A DNA stretch of 64,000 nt. Origin: Bog-473 sp036268485. GTDB taxonomy: Bacteria; Actinomycetota; Acidimicrobiia; Acidimicrobiales; RAAP-2. A model generated the notes under the pieces. It was given only the letters and a program-made list of their open reading frames with translations. It was not told the origin of the DNA and did no database searches. The translations under genes were made by a program, and so were the position numbers. Shown here in pieces: positions 1 to 10,100 of the stretch (position 1 is the stretch's first letter; each line of letters opens with the position of its first letter). The DNA lies in assembly GCA_036268485.1 (NCBI GenBank), contig DATAUC010000091.1, forward strand, positions 62,001-126,000, in the 5' to 3' direction.

Positions 1-274
1 GGGCCCAGCCCTTGAGATCCAGTAATTCAAGAGCGCGGCGCTCAACCCTCTCCGCGATGTGCCACTCGGCCTGGCTGGCACTTTCAGCGGAGACGAGATG
101 ATCGGCGCCCTCGTACACCTCATAGTGACCGGCGACGGCGACGAAATACGCCAGGTCCACCTCGGGGACCAACTCATGTCCTATTGACCTCGGCTGCAGC
201 CCCGACACGAATGTGTCGTCGTCACTGCCCACACGCACCCGGTGCCACAGGTACTGAAAGGTGGCTTCGCTCAC
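1..274 (-). CDS. HPr kinase-like protein, N-terminal part (cut by window edge)
   Basis: The reading frame on the minus strand is open from a GTG at 274 to the window edge (about 91 residues). Its start overlaps the stop of the PqqD-like gene as GTGA, so the two are probably translated together. The visible part ends in a pattern (HYEVYEGADHLV, then a run with EWHIAERVERRALELL) that resembles the domain before the P-loop kinase in HprK-related proteins, which often stand beside PqqD-like proteins. The P-loop itself would lie outside the window, so the kinase fold is inferred and not seen. If right, it would be a cytoplasmic kinase-like partner of the PqqD protein, as in HPr-rel-A or lasso-peptide-type gene sets. 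It could instead be an unrelated conserved protein. Confidence 0.45.
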   Translation of the reverse strand, partial: MSEATFQYLWHRVRVGSDDDTFVSGLQPRSIGHELVPEVDLAYFVAVAGHYEVYEGADHLVSAESASQAEWHIAERVERRALELLDLKGWA

Positions 275-558
275 GAACCGCCGACGAGAAGTCCTTGGGT
301 CCACAGAGAGCTGAGGCACTCCTTCGTTTCGGCCGTCGGCAGTTCCTGAAGGCCGAATATCTCCTTGAGGGCGCCGGCGATGGCCGCCTCATCGTTCTCG
401 CCGGTGCATTCGACAAAGACCACGCTCGCTGTCAGGTTCAGGTAGTGCACCCGGTCCGTCACGACGTCGTAAATTACGAGCCCATCGTCGACCTCGTTGA
501 TGTCCAGATCGGTCCGAGCCAACGGCAGTTCGCTCCACCCTTCATCAAGCGCCGTCAT
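271..558 (-). CDS. PqqD-like small protein (RRE fold)
   Basis: A 95-residue protein with the features of the PqqD family: an acidic N-terminus, a beta-strand pattern (DGLVIYDVVTDRVHYLNLTAS) and a C-terminal helical part ending near LWTQGLLVGG. PqqD-type domains act as peptide-binding chaperones (RiPP recognition elements), or occur alone beside HprK-like kinases. The start ATG overlaps the stop of the upstream glycosyltransferase (ATGA) and its stop overlaps the next start (GTGA), so it sits in the middle of a tightly coupled three-gene unit. No PQQ biosynthesis genes and no obvious precursor peptide are visible here, so a role in PQQ synthesis is not supported. Confidence 0.7.
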   Translation of the reverse strand: MTALDEGWSELPLARTDLDINEVDDGLVIYDVVTDRVHYLNLTASVVFVECTGENDEAAIAGALKEIFGLQELPTAETKECLSSLWTQGLLVGGS

Positions 559-1754
559 GGTGCCGCCACCTCTCCCCTTGTCAGTTGCGACACTAGCGTC
601 GCGGTGGATTCCCTCAGCATTTCGCCGTCGTACGAGCGAAGCATCAGTTGGCGCGCCGCGGACACCAAAGGTGCCGACTCGACCGAGTCGAGAGCGCTGT
701 CTATGGCGACGGCGAACTCCGACGGCGTATCGGCGATGCGCAGGTGCCGACCGTTTTCAGCATCGATTCCGGCCACCGCAATGGACGTGGCCACTACCGG
801 GCGTCCGTACACAAACGCTTCCAAAAGTTTGATACGAGATCCCGAACCGGCCCACAGGGGCGCAATGACCACATCGGACTCCCGGTAGTAAGGCCGCACA
901 TCGGACACCCACCCATGCACCCGAACCCGATCACTCGTGAGATCGCGGACATCGTCCGGTGCATCGCCCACAACGTCCACCGATACGTGCCTCTCCAGAA
1001 GGGGAAGGACGGCGGAGACAAACCATTTCAGGCCCTCGGCATTGGGTTGATAGGTCATGTTTCCCACAAACAGCAACCGGCCCAGTCCCGGCGGGACCTC
1101 GTCTTCGGGGGTCAGGCGCACGCCGTTGGGGACGACACGTACCCGATCCATAATTCCGTACCGTGACCCCAGCCAGTCGGCGTCGGAGGGAGCCGCCAGT
1201 GTGACCATGCTGGCCTGGGGCAGGCACACCTGCGCCACCCGGTCCCATCGTGCCGCGGCGTCCGCTTCGCCCCGATCAGCGAGGTAACGGACGTCCGCAT
1301 CATCGGAATCAACCATGAGGGGGACTCCAGCGTGCTCGGCCAAGGCCAGGCCGAGGGGAGCGAGTACCAATCGACAGGCCAACACGGCGGCAATCGGACG
1401 AGGGCCGAGCCACTCGACGATGCCAACCGTCATCGTCGGTGGGGCCAGCGCCAACTCCGGTGGCCAGGGCTGGAGGGCCTCAAGACGGTCGCGCCACACC
1501 GGGTCAGCGACGAGTTTGACCAGGAACGAACGATCCCCAGGCGCCAACAGATCGGGGAGATAACTCGCCACGACCCCTGGACCGACGACCGGATCCACCG
1601 GCAACCGACCGCGTACCGGCACCACAACGAGGTACACGTCATGATCCCGCGCGGCGGCGTCGACCATCGCCCGTACCCTCATGGCCAATCCATTCCCGGT
1701 CTCCGCTGGCGCGATCGGCGCCAAGACAACGACTGCTTGGCGCTCAGCTCCCAC
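555..1754 (-). CDS. GT4-family glycosyltransferase
   Basis: A 399-residue protein with the two-lobe GT-B layout. The C-terminal half carries the typical donor-binding stretch: LLFVGNMTYQPNAEGL at about 225-240, a VHGWVSD segment, then APLWAGSGSRIKLLEAF and GRPVVAT, where the E of the EX7E-like region lies. It probably transfers an activated sugar onto a surface glycan or lipid carrier in the cytoplasm. The start is GTG at 1754. A CATACT hexamer ends six bases before it, so the transcript may be leaderless. It is first in the minus-strand unit with the PqqD-like and HprK-like genes and divergent from another glycosyltransferase. The sugar is unknown. Confidence 0.8.
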   Translation of the reverse strand: MGAERQAVVVLAPIAPAETGNGLAMRVRAMVDAAARDHDVYLVVVPVRGRLPVDPVVGPGVVASYLPDLLAPGDRSFLVKLVADPVWRDRLEALQPWPPELALAPPTMTVGIVEWLGPRPIAAVLACRLVLAPLGLALAEHAGVPLMVDSDDADVRYLADRGEADAAARWDRVAQVCLPQASMVTLAAPSDADWLGSRYGIMDRVRVVPNGVRLTPEDEVPPGLGRLLFVGNMTYQPNAEGLKWFVSAVLPLLERHVSVDVVGDAPDDVRDLTSDRVRVHGWVSDVRPYYRESDVVIAPLWAGSGSRIKLLEAFVYGRPVVATSIAVAGIDAENGRHLRIADTPSEFAVAIDSALDSVESAPLVSAARQLMLRSYDGEMLRESTATLVSQLTRGEVAAP

Positions 1755-1780
1755 GAAGCCAGTATGACGGCCCTAGTCTG

Positions 1781-2620
1781 TTGCCCTTGCATCGGCGCCT
1801 GGTCCACTTCATTTTTGGGCTTCGGCCACAGCGAGAGCCGTTTCATCTCCTGCACTACCTGGCCATCGCCTCGTGTCGCAGCGTGATCCAGCCCGATGAG
1901 ATACAGCTCCATGTGCACCATCTGCCGTACGGCATCTATTGGGATCTGGTCCGGCCCCTGGTGACCTTGCATCGCATAGAACCCGTGGCCGAAGTGGCCC
2001 AGCGCGCCGCCCCCGAGTGGCTGATTCCACTGCGCTACGCCCATCATGCGGACGTCATCCGTCTGGATCTGCTGGCCCAGCACGGTGGGATGTACGCCGA
2101 CATGGACACCCTATTCGTGAGACCAATCCCTGACGAACTCTGGACACAACAGGCCGTTATCGGACGCGAAAACCCCGTCGACTACTTCGACTCGGACGGG
2201 CCCGAAGACTCGCTCACTAATGCGCTGATGCTGTCGCAACCAAGCTCGTCATTCATCACGCAGTGGCGAGAACAGATTATTGATGCCATGAACGACACCT
2301 GGTCGGGCCACTCCTGTCGACTGGCCACCCGAATCGCCGCCGAGCATCCGGGACTGGTGCGGATTGAGCCTCAATCGAGTTTCTCCCCTTTCGCCCATAC
2401 GGTGGAAGGCATCCGTACCCTTTTGGAAGGTGCATACGATCCTCAGGTATTGGCACACACTTTCTCGGTGCATCTGTGCGCCCACCTCTGGTGGGACTTC
2501 GGTCGCCGAGATTTCTCGGCCGTCTCCGCCAGTGAGGTCACCGAGGGGTACATCCGAAACGTCAACACCAACCTGACCGGGCTGGCTCGGCCCTTCCTCC
2601 CTGAGCACGACCTCTTCTAG
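1781..2620 (+). CDS. GT32-type glycosyltransferase (DXD motif)
   Basis: A 279-residue protein with the mark of the GT32 / capsular polysaccharide transferase group: RLDLLAQHGGMYADMDTLFVRP at about 94-115, where D107-x-D109 is the metal and nucleotide-sugar binding DXD. The N-terminal VHFIFGL resembles the first strand (IHxIWFG) of the family, which supports the TTG start at 1781 although that codon is rare. It ends one base before the next glycosyltransferase gene and is divergent from the GT4 gene, with 26 bases between starts. It is likely a cytoplasmic transferase for a surface glycan. Acceptor and sugar cannot be read from the sequence. Confidence 0.75.
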   Translation: MPLHRRLVHFIFGLRPQREPFHLLHYLAIASCRSVIQPDEIQLHVHHLPYGIYWDLVRPLVTLHRIEPVAEVAQRAAPEWLIPLRYAHHADVIRLDLLAQHGGMYADMDTLFVRPIPDELWTQQAVIGRENPVDYFDSDGPEDSLTNALMLSQPSSSFITQWREQIIDAMNDTWSGHSCRLATRIAAEHPGLVRIEPQSSFSPFAHTVEGIRTLLEGAYDPQVLAHTFSVHLCAHLWWDFGRRDFSAVSASEVTEGYIRNVNTNLTGLARPFLPEHDLF

Positions 2621-2621
2621 C

Positions 2622-3757
2622 GTGGGCCTCCCAACTCTTCACTATGTCTCGCACTTTTGGCCTTCGGGCTACGGGGTGGCCGGGCGGCGCCTGCTCCTCG
2701 CCTTACATGACCTCGGGGTGCCGCTTCGCTGGTCGCCCGTCGAGTTCGATGAAGTCTCCCCCCTTGTCCCCGCTACCCAAGCCACTGTCCTCGGTCTTGA
2801 TCAGTTCCGGGACGTAGACATCCAACCGGACATCGTGGTGTTGCACTGCGTGCCGGAGTTGCTGCCTGCGCTGCGTCATTTACGACCACCCGGTGCAGCA
2901 CTCGTGTTGCATACCGTCTGGGAGCACGAAGTCCTCCAACCCCATTGGGCCGATCTCCTCAACCAATTTGACTGCGTGGTGGTGCCGACTGCGTGGAACG
3001 CCGAGGTCTTTCGCTCCGGAGGCGTGCGCGTGCCGGTGGTGGTGGTTCCCCACATCATGAGCACCGAACATGGTGACGCCGCTTGGCTCGAAGAGCCACC
3101 AATATCGGTGGCCGACGAATTCATGGTTCACACGATTGCCACCTGGACGATTCGCAAGGACCCCTCGCTATCCATCGAAGCATTCGCCAAGGCCTTCACA
3201 CCGGAGGACGGGACGGTCCTCGTGGCCCGGACGGACCCATTCATCGATCCGCAACTGCCCAGTCCGCCGGGCCCGGCGCATCGCAACAGATCGAGCGCCT
3301 GGACAACGGCCCTGCTCCTCAATCGTCACTCTCCGGCGCCACGGGTCCATCTCGTGACCGCTCCACGTTCGGACGCAGATATTCAAGGCATGCATGAACG
3401 CAGCAACTGCTGGCTCTCACTCCCGCACGCCGAGGGGTGGAATCGGGCGCGTTTGACGCCGCCACGGCGGGGACTCCCGTCATTACCACCGCTCACGGCG
3501 GCGCATTCGATTTTCTGCAGAGTGATGCCCACTTCCTCATTCCGGGCAGAGTCGTCCCTTTGGACTGGCTCCCAGCAGCTACCTGGGTTGAGCCCGATCT
3601 CGATGCCGCCGTCGAAGCCCTCCGCTCGGTCCACGCCGATCCGGTCGGCTACGCCGAAAGCGCTGAGCTCCATGCGACACGGATGCGAGAGACATATGCG
3701 CCCGAGGTGGTGGCTCACCAATTCCTGGAGGCACTGGCCGGAGTCGGAATCTCCTAG
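2622..3757 (+). pseudogene. GT4-like glycosyltransferase broken by a one-base frameshift
   Basis: The N-terminal part reads in one frame from GTG 2622 to about 3437, ending in SLPHAEGW, and then turns into low-quality sequence (NRARLTPPRRG). The family-like continuation ESGAFDAATAGTPVITTAHGG is in another frame and runs to a stop at 3757. One extra G in the TGG at about 3437-3440 would give an unbroken EGWESGAFDAATAGTPVITT, as expected for the donor-binding region. So a single base is missing, by mutation or by sequencing error. The intact protein would be about 378 residues. A longer run of the first frame to 3782 is a product of the shift. The gene is directly downstream of the GT32 gene and was probably co-transcribed with it. 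Confidence 0.75.
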
Positions 3758-3810
3758 GTTCGCTCCGGCTCTGCCACAATGAGCCGGCACACCAATTGGG
3801 GGGACACTTG

Positions 3811-4632
3811 ATGAAAAGCACACCCGTACGCCTCACGCACTTGGGGCGCGCCACATTCAGCCTCCTCGCCTTGGCTGGTCCATCCCTCCTTCTGACACTT
3901 GGCGCTCAGCCCGCCGATGCGCGCTCGGCCCCGACCCTGAGCATCCTCGTCACCAACGATGACGGCGTCACCGCTCCAGGGATTGACGCCGCCGTCCAAG
4001 CCCTCAGGGGCCTGCCCCACACGAAGGTCATCGTCGTCGCACCGCTGACCAACCAGAGCGGGACGGGCAGCAAGACAACTCCGGGCATGTTGACGGCTAC
4101 GGCGGCGCAGACCGCCTCGGGCTATCCGGCGATGGCCGTGGCCGGGTACCCGGCGGACACCATTCACTGGGCCATTGCGCAGCATGGCATCGCCCACCGA
4201 CCCAACCTGGTCGTATCGGGCATCAACTTCGGACAGAACATCGGACCATTAGCCGACGTTTCCGGAACAGTCGGGGCGGCCCGGGCCGCAGCCAGTCTGG
4301 GCATTCCAGCCATCGCCACCAGCCAGGGCATCGACAACGGGGCGCAGCCCAACTTCGCCCAGAGCGCGGCGCAACTCGTCCGTTGGGTGCAATCGCATCG
4401 AGCTGCCCTCCTCAAGGGGACGTTCAAGGCGCGTCAGTCGGTTCAGATGAACGTCCCGACCTGCCCCGGCCCGGTACGGGGTCCGATTCAGGCCCCGCTG
4501 GCCGCCAGCGTGACGGGCATCAACATCCTGCAGGTGAACTGCTCGTCGACCGTGAAGAAGTTCCCCAACGATGTCCAGGCGTTCTTGAACGGCTATGCGG
4601 TCATCTCGCCTCTGGGCAAGGCTGCTTCATAA
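3811..4632 (+). CDS. Exported SurE-like 5'/3'-nucleotidase
   Basis: The mature part starts with the SurE signature SILVTNDDGVTAPGI (metal-binding D-D) and later has the SGINFGQNIG loop, both diagnostic of SurE phosphatases, which remove phosphate from nucleoside monophosphates and similar substrates. Unlike ordinary cytoplasmic SurE, it has an N-terminal signal peptide (KSTPVR, then a hydrophobic stretch LLALAGPSLLLTLGA and a cut near ADARS), so it should act outside the membrane. I chose ATG 3811 and not the in-frame TTG 3796 because a GGGGGGA ribosome site lies just before it. Length (273 aa) fits the family. It may act with the neighbouring sulfatase in scavenging phosphate and sulfate esters; this is inference. 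Confidence 0.8.
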   Translation: MKSTPVRLTHLGRATFSLLALAGPSLLLTLGAQPADARSAPTLSILVTNDDGVTAPGIDAAVQALRGLPHTKVIVVAPLTNQSGTGSKTTPGMLTATAAQTASGYPAMAVAGYPADTIHWAIAQHGIAHRPNLVVSGINFGQNIGPLADVSGTVGAARAAASLGIPAIATSQGIDNGAQPNFAQSAAQLVRWVQSHRAALLKGTFKARQSVQMNVPTCPGPVRGPIQAPLAASVTGINILQVNCSSTVKKFPNDVQAFLNGYAVISPLGKAAS

Positions 4633-4753
4633 AGCCCCTGCCTGGACAACACCGGGCATTGCTCTGGCGCCTGCCGATCGGAGTAGCGCCCGTCCGATGA
4701 GCGCCTAGGGCGATTGCTACCATGCGCGGGCCGACTCGGGGAAGGGCGCATGC

Positions 4754-7051
4754 ATGGGTGTGGAATTTGGTGGACGCATCGGTCGCGATTGGCGGGACTC
4801 AGAGCCCTGGTGGCCGCCCGAACCAACGGCTCCTGAGGATGCACCCAACGTCGTCCTCATCGTCCTCGATGACGTGGGCTTTGCCCAACTGGGGTGCTAC
4901 GGATCGGCCATCGACACACCCATAATCGACCAGCTGGCTGGAAAGGGGATCCGGCTGGCCAACTTCCACACCACCGCATTGTGCTCCCCCACCCGCGCCT
5001 GCTTGCTGACCGGTCGCAATCACCACCGCAACGCCATGGGCCGGGTGGCCGACCTGGCCGTCGGATTCCCCGGCTACTGGGGCAAGCCGCCCCGGGAGAA
5101 CGGATTCCTTTCTGAAGTACTCCGCTCAGCCGGGTATGCCACGTATGCCGTGGGCAAATGGCATCTCACTCCCGACGACGAGAGCAACATGGCCTCGTCG
5201 CGCGCCAGCTGGCCCCTGGGACGGGGCTTCGACCGCTGGTACGGCTTCCACGGCGGCGAGACCCACCAATTCGTCCCCGCCCTCTACCACGACAACCATT
5301 CCATCCGTCCGCCCAAATCGGTGGAGGACGGGTACCACCTGACCACCGATCTGACGGACCACGCCATCGAATTCGTGGGCGACCTGCGGGCGGTCGACGC
5401 CGATCGGCCTTTCTTCCTCTACTTCGCACCAGGTGCTTGCCATTCGCCTCACCAGGCCCCTCGGCCGTGGATTGAGCGGTACCGCGGCGCCTTCGATCTG
5501 GGTTGGGATGCTCTGCGCGCAGGGATCCACGAGCGCCAGATGGACATCGGCGTCATTCCCCGGGGCACGACCCTCTCTCCCCGCCCTATCTGGGTGCGGC
5601 CCTGGGCCGAACTGAGCCAGCCCGAGCAGAAGGTTGCGGCCAGGTTCATGGAGTGCTTCGCCGGGTTTCTCTCGCATACCGATGCGGAGATCGGACGACT
5701 GATCGCCTTCATTGAAGAATTGGGCGAGCTCGAAAACACGCTCATCGTTGTGGTCTCGGACAACGGGGCCAGTTCCGAGGGGGGCTCCGAGGGATCCATC
5801 AATGACATTCGTCTCAGCAACATGGATCCGGCTGGCCTGGACGAGATGCAGCAGAAGATCGACCAGATCGGCGGACCGCTCACCCACAACAACTACCCGT
5901 GGGGTTGGACCATGGCTGGCAACACCCCCTTCAAACGCTGGAAGCGCGAGGTGCACGAAGGAGGTGTGGCCGATCCCTGCATCGTGCACTGGCCCCGCGG
6001 TGCCATCGATCAGGGTGCGGTCCGCCATCAGTTTGTGCATGCCATAGACGTGTTCCCCAGTGTGCTCGAGCTCATCGGGGTAACGCCCCCCGCGGCGATC
6101 GACTCGGTAGGGCAATCCCGCGTTGACGGGGTGAGTTTTTCGTATCTAGTTGGAGAGCACGGAGCATTCGCACCAGGGCAGCACCTGACCCAGCACTTTG
6201 AAATGTTCGGCTCCCGGGCCATCTACCACGAGGGGTGGAAAGCGGTCACGTTCCATCCGGTCGGGCCGCTCTACCCCGATGGCCTAAATCCCAATGCTCC
6301 CTTCGATGACGACGTCTGGGAGCTCTACCACGTCGAGGAGGACGTATCCGAGACAAAAGATCTGGCCCAGGAGTATCCGGAGCGACTCCAGGAGATGATC
6401 GACCGTTGGTGGGTAGAGGCTGAACGCAACGATGTGCTGCCCCTCGACAACCGCATCCTTTGGGCCCTGGTGCACCCCAAACCGGATGCCCGACGTGAGC
6501 GGGAGCGTTTCCGGTACTTCCAGGACGGGGCACAGGTCCCCGAAGCGGTGGCCGTCAATGTGCGCAACCGGTCGCACGCCCTTCTCGTGGACATCACCGT
6601 GCCCGACGGAGTCGTACCGGAGGGAACTCTGCTGGCCTTGGGCTCGGCGCTGGGTGGATGGTCGCTGCAGTTTCGGGCCGGACGGCTTCGCTATGTCCAC
6701 AACCTCTACGGCAAAGAGCTTCACCTGATTGAGACCAACGAGGTCATCGGATCCGGCACACACTCCATTGAGTACGCGTTCACCAAGGACGACGGACTAG
6801 GCGGAGCGGGTACCCTCGCCTGCGACGGCCAGGTCGTGGCGCGGGGCACCATTGGCCGCTTCACGCCACAAGCCTTCAACGGCGTCGGGGTGGGCTTGAC
6901 CTGTGGCTACGAATGGGGGCCAGCGGTCGGGAACGACTACGCCGCACCCGACCGCTTCAACGGCACCATCGATCGAGCAGTCGTTGAGACCAGGGGGCCG
7001 GTTGTCCGGGATCCGATGGCCGAAATTGAGGCGATCCTGGCTCAGCAGTGA
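4754..7051 (+). CDS. Arylsulfatase-type sulfatase
   Basis: A 765-residue sulfatase of the alkaline phosphatase superfamily. It has the N-terminal metal pair in LIVLDDVGFAQLGCYG (D39-D40), the formylglycine site C77-S-P-T-R81 followed by ACLLTGR, KWHL at about 135-140, and the second metal site in VVSDNGASSEGG. The C-terminal 200 residues look like a beta-rich extra domain, as in long bacterial arylsulfatases. No signal peptide is visible, so it is probably cytoplasmic or exported by an unseen route. The active cysteine must be oxidised by a formylglycine-generating enzyme, and none is encoded in this window. A TACCAT hexamer at 4718-4723 and a GGGGAAGGG site before ATG 4754 support the start. 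Confidence 0.9.
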   Translation: MGVEFGGRIGRDWRDSEPWWPPEPTAPEDAPNVVLIVLDDVGFAQLGCYGSAIDTPIIDQLAGKGIRLANFHTTALCSPTRACLLTGRNHHRNAMGRVADLAVGFPGYWGKPPRENGFLSEVLRSAGYATYAVGKWHLTPDDESNMASSRASWPLGRGFDRWYGFHGGETHQFVPALYHDNHSIRPPKSVEDGYHLTTDLTDHAIEFVGDLRAVDADRPFFLYFAPGACHSPHQAPRPWIERYRGAFDLGWDALRAGIHERQMDIGVIPRGTTLSPRPIWVRPWAELSQPEQKVAARFMECFAGFLSHTDAEIGRLIAFIEELGELENTLIVVVSDNGASSEGGSEGSINDIRLSNMDPAGLDEMQQKIDQIGGPLTHNNYPWGWTMAGNTPFKRWKREVHEGGVADPCIVHWPRGAIDQGAVRHQFVHAIDVFPSVLELIGVTPPAAIDSVGQSRVDGVSFSYLVGEHGAFAPGQHLTQHFEMFGSRAIYHEGWKAVTFHPVGPLYPDGLNPNAPFDDDVWELYHVEEDVSETKDLAQEYPERLQEMIDRWWVEAERNDVLPLDNRILWALVHPKPDARRERERFRYFQDGAQVPEAVAVNVRNRSHALLVDITVPDGVVPEGTLLALGSALGGWSLQFRAGRLRYVHNLYGKELHLIETNEVIGSGTHSIEYAFTKDDGLGGAGTLACDGQVVARGTIGRFTPQAFNGVGVGLTCGYEWGPAVGNDYAAPDRFNGTIDRAVVETRGPVVRDPMAEIEAILAQQ

Positions 7052-7112
7052 TCGGTACATCTCGGGCCACAATGCCGCAATGAGCGGCGCACCCTCAGAA
7101 CGCGTCAATCCA

Positions 7113-10100
7113 TTACAGCGTCACCTTGCCCGTCGTGGTTGAGGCGACGTAGTCCGTCCCCCCGGCATACGCGGCACTGAAAGAGGGCGAGAACAACAAA
7201 GCAACGACGGCCAAGACCGACACCGTACAGGTGGCAACCCCACTGGCGTTGGTAGTCCCCGAACAGGTAGCCAGCGGACCGTCCGAGAAGGTGACTACTT
7301 GGCCTGAAATGCCCTTGCCGGTGGTCTGCGAAGTCAGAGTGGCTGAGAACGTGACACTCACCGTGAGGATCGAACGAACGATGGACACTGGGGCGGCTAC
7401 CACCGTGACCGGCGCCTTAGCCACACTGATGCCTTGCGTGACTTGAGGTGCCGCCAGATAGTTGGCGCTGCCAGATTGGCTGGCGATGACCGTGCAGGTA
7501 CCCACGCCGGTGAAGGTCACCGTTGTGCCGCTGACGGCGCACACCGACGAAGTCGAAGTGCTGAAAGTCACGGACTGACCTGAAGAGGACGTGGCCGACA
7601 CAGTAAAGGTTCCGCCGTAGGTAGCGTTTGTCGGTGGGTGATCGACAAACGTGATGCTCTGCGCAGCTTTCGTCTCGGTCAGCGAGCCCGGGGCGTAGAT
7701 GATGGTGTAGTTGGCATCGACCGCACCCGTGCAGCTGGTGCCATAGGGCCCACCGGCGACCGGTGAGGTCGAGGTGGCCATGGTCCCGCAGGTCGGGGCG
7801 CTGGTCAGCGACGTCTTGGAGTCACCGTTGACGAAGCCCGAGTAGCCGGGCGTGATGCTCGGCACCGTGCCGCCATAGGTAAAGGTGCCACTCGAGGCAG
7901 TGATGGTCAAGGTGCCCTTGGTCACAGCGGCAGTGTTGTCAGATCCGGAAGAACCCAGGTACGTGTCGTCACCGCTATAGGCGGCGGTAGCTTGATACGG
8001 ACTGGTGGCCAACACGCCGCTCAGCGTGCAGGTGGCCACTCCGGCACTGAGCGTTGACGTGGCACATGTGGGTGAGCCTGGTCCGCTGAGCGTCCAGGCC
8101 ACCGAACCCGTGGGCGTCACCCCAGCGCCTGAAACGACGGCGGTGTAGGTGAAGGACCCACCGGCGAACACGCCTGACGAGTTGTCGCTGACAGTGGTCG
8201 TGGAGACCTGCTGCGAAAGAGCGGCGGTCTTATCGGATCCCGTTGAGCCGCTGTAGTTGGTGTCCCCGCCATACGTTGCGGTCGCTTGATAGAAGGAGTT
8301 GGCTTGCGCTCCGCTCAGCGTGCACGTGGCCACACCGGACTTGAGAATCGATGTGGCACAGCTGGGTGAACCTCGCCCACTGAGCGTCCAGACTACCGAA
8401 CCAGTGGGCGTGACCCCAGCGCCCGAGACGACAGCGGTGTACACCAGGTCGCCCCCGACGGTGAGTGTCGAAGAGTTGTCGGTGACCGTAGTGGTAGACG
8501 ATGCCTGACCGATGCTGGTGCTGTCAGTCCCGCTGGACGGACCCCACTCGATGTCGCCGCTGTACGTGGCCGTGGCTGAATAGGTGCCGGTCTGACTGTT
8601 GCTGATGATGCAGGTGGCGATGCCGGCGTTCAGGGTTGACTGGGCGCAGGAGGGCGACCCCGGGCCAGTCAGCGACCACGACGCGGTGCCCGTTGGCGTC
8701 GGAGAGTCATTGGCACCGATCGTGGCCGTGAAGGTCACGTTCTGCCCGGTCGAGAGCCCGGCTGCATTGTCGGTCACGACGACGGCGGGGCCGATCTGGG
8801 GCGTCACCTGAATCTGAGTCGAGGCCACCGAGGCCCCCGCGGCGTTGAGCGCTTGTATCTCGAAGTAGTTCGAGAAGTTGTCCGTAAGGGACGAGTCGGT
8901 GAAGGTGGTGGTGGTCGGACCGGTCGTACCAGCGAGTGAACCACCCGGGTAGGGGGTCGTCGTGGCCACCGAAAACACTCCCGACGTCGATGATTCCAAC
9001 ACCCGGTAGCCGGTGATGGCTGAGCCGCCATCGCTTGACGGTGCTGACCAGGTAATCGTGGCACCCCTATCGAATGTGGTCGCTTTCAAGTTGGTAGGTG
9101 CACCCGGGACGTTTGCGGTGACCGTCAGTGACACCGGTGCACTGCTCGAACTGCTTATGGTGCTGGTGCCCAGGTAGGTCGCAGTGATGTCGCTGTCGGT
9201 ACCGGCAGCCAAACTGCCCAGGGACAACGTGGCCACGTCGGGCTCGGTACCCGAAAGGGCCGCCGTACCCAAGAGGATTGCACCCTGATAGAAGTTCACG
9301 GTACCGGTCGGCGTGGCACCAGAGGGCGACGCCTCGACAGTAGCCCTGAGGGACTCTGAAGATCCGTGAGAGGCGGTCGCCGTGGGAACACCCAGGGCAA
9401 TCGTCGAGGCGAAGCCGCTGTACACCGTCGAAGTCGTTCCACCGGCCGATAACTCCTGCACGGTATCGCTGCCCCCAAAGTTGCCCTTTATGTAGAAAAG
9501 GTCTCCGCCAGCATCTACCGCCACGCCGGTTGGCGCGCCGATACCCGACACCAGGATGCGTTGAGCGCCACCCTGCGCCGGTAGTTCAATTATGCGACCG
9601 TTGGTGTTGTTGTTGTTGACGCCAAAGTTTGTGTTGTCGGCCACGAACACATCTCCTGCCGCGTCCACCGCCAAGGCAGCGGCCGCCGTGAAGTTGCTGG
9701 CGAGGGTGACGGGCGTTCCCCCACCGGCAGGGACTTCGAGCACCGAGCCTCCGCTACCTTGCGAAGACCAAGTCCCGATGAAGAGGTCGCCCACCGGGCT
9801 GACGGCCAGGGCGATCGGGTCGACACCGGCCGAGAGCTGAGCGTAGGTGATCTGGGTCCCTCCGCCGGCTGGCTCCTCCACCACCCGGTTGTGCGCCGAA
9901 TCACCAAAGAACACGTCACCGAAGCCGTCCACGGCAACGCTCGAAGCACCGGAGGTCAGACCGCTGGTAGTCACCGTGTTCTGGCTGCCATCGGGCAACA
10001 GTTCGAATGTTTTCGTTCCGGCCAGGAACAGGTCCCCCAGTCCGTCCGTTGCGCCGTACTGGAAACCACCGGCGAGGGATTGGAACAGGGTCTTGGGCGT

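Noticed and set aside
3425..3450. Programmed -1 frameshift in the glycosyltransferase
   Set aside because: I see no heptamer slippery site or downstream pseudoknot; mutation or a read error is simpler.
3437..3757. A separate small gene after the broken glycosyltransferase
   Set aside because: Its sequence continues the same transferase domain; a one-base shift explains it better than a second gene.
7074..7088. Small hairpin GCCGC-AATGA-GCGGC between the sulfatase and the giant gene as a terminator
   Set aside because: Only five base pairs and no T run on either strand; too weak to call.
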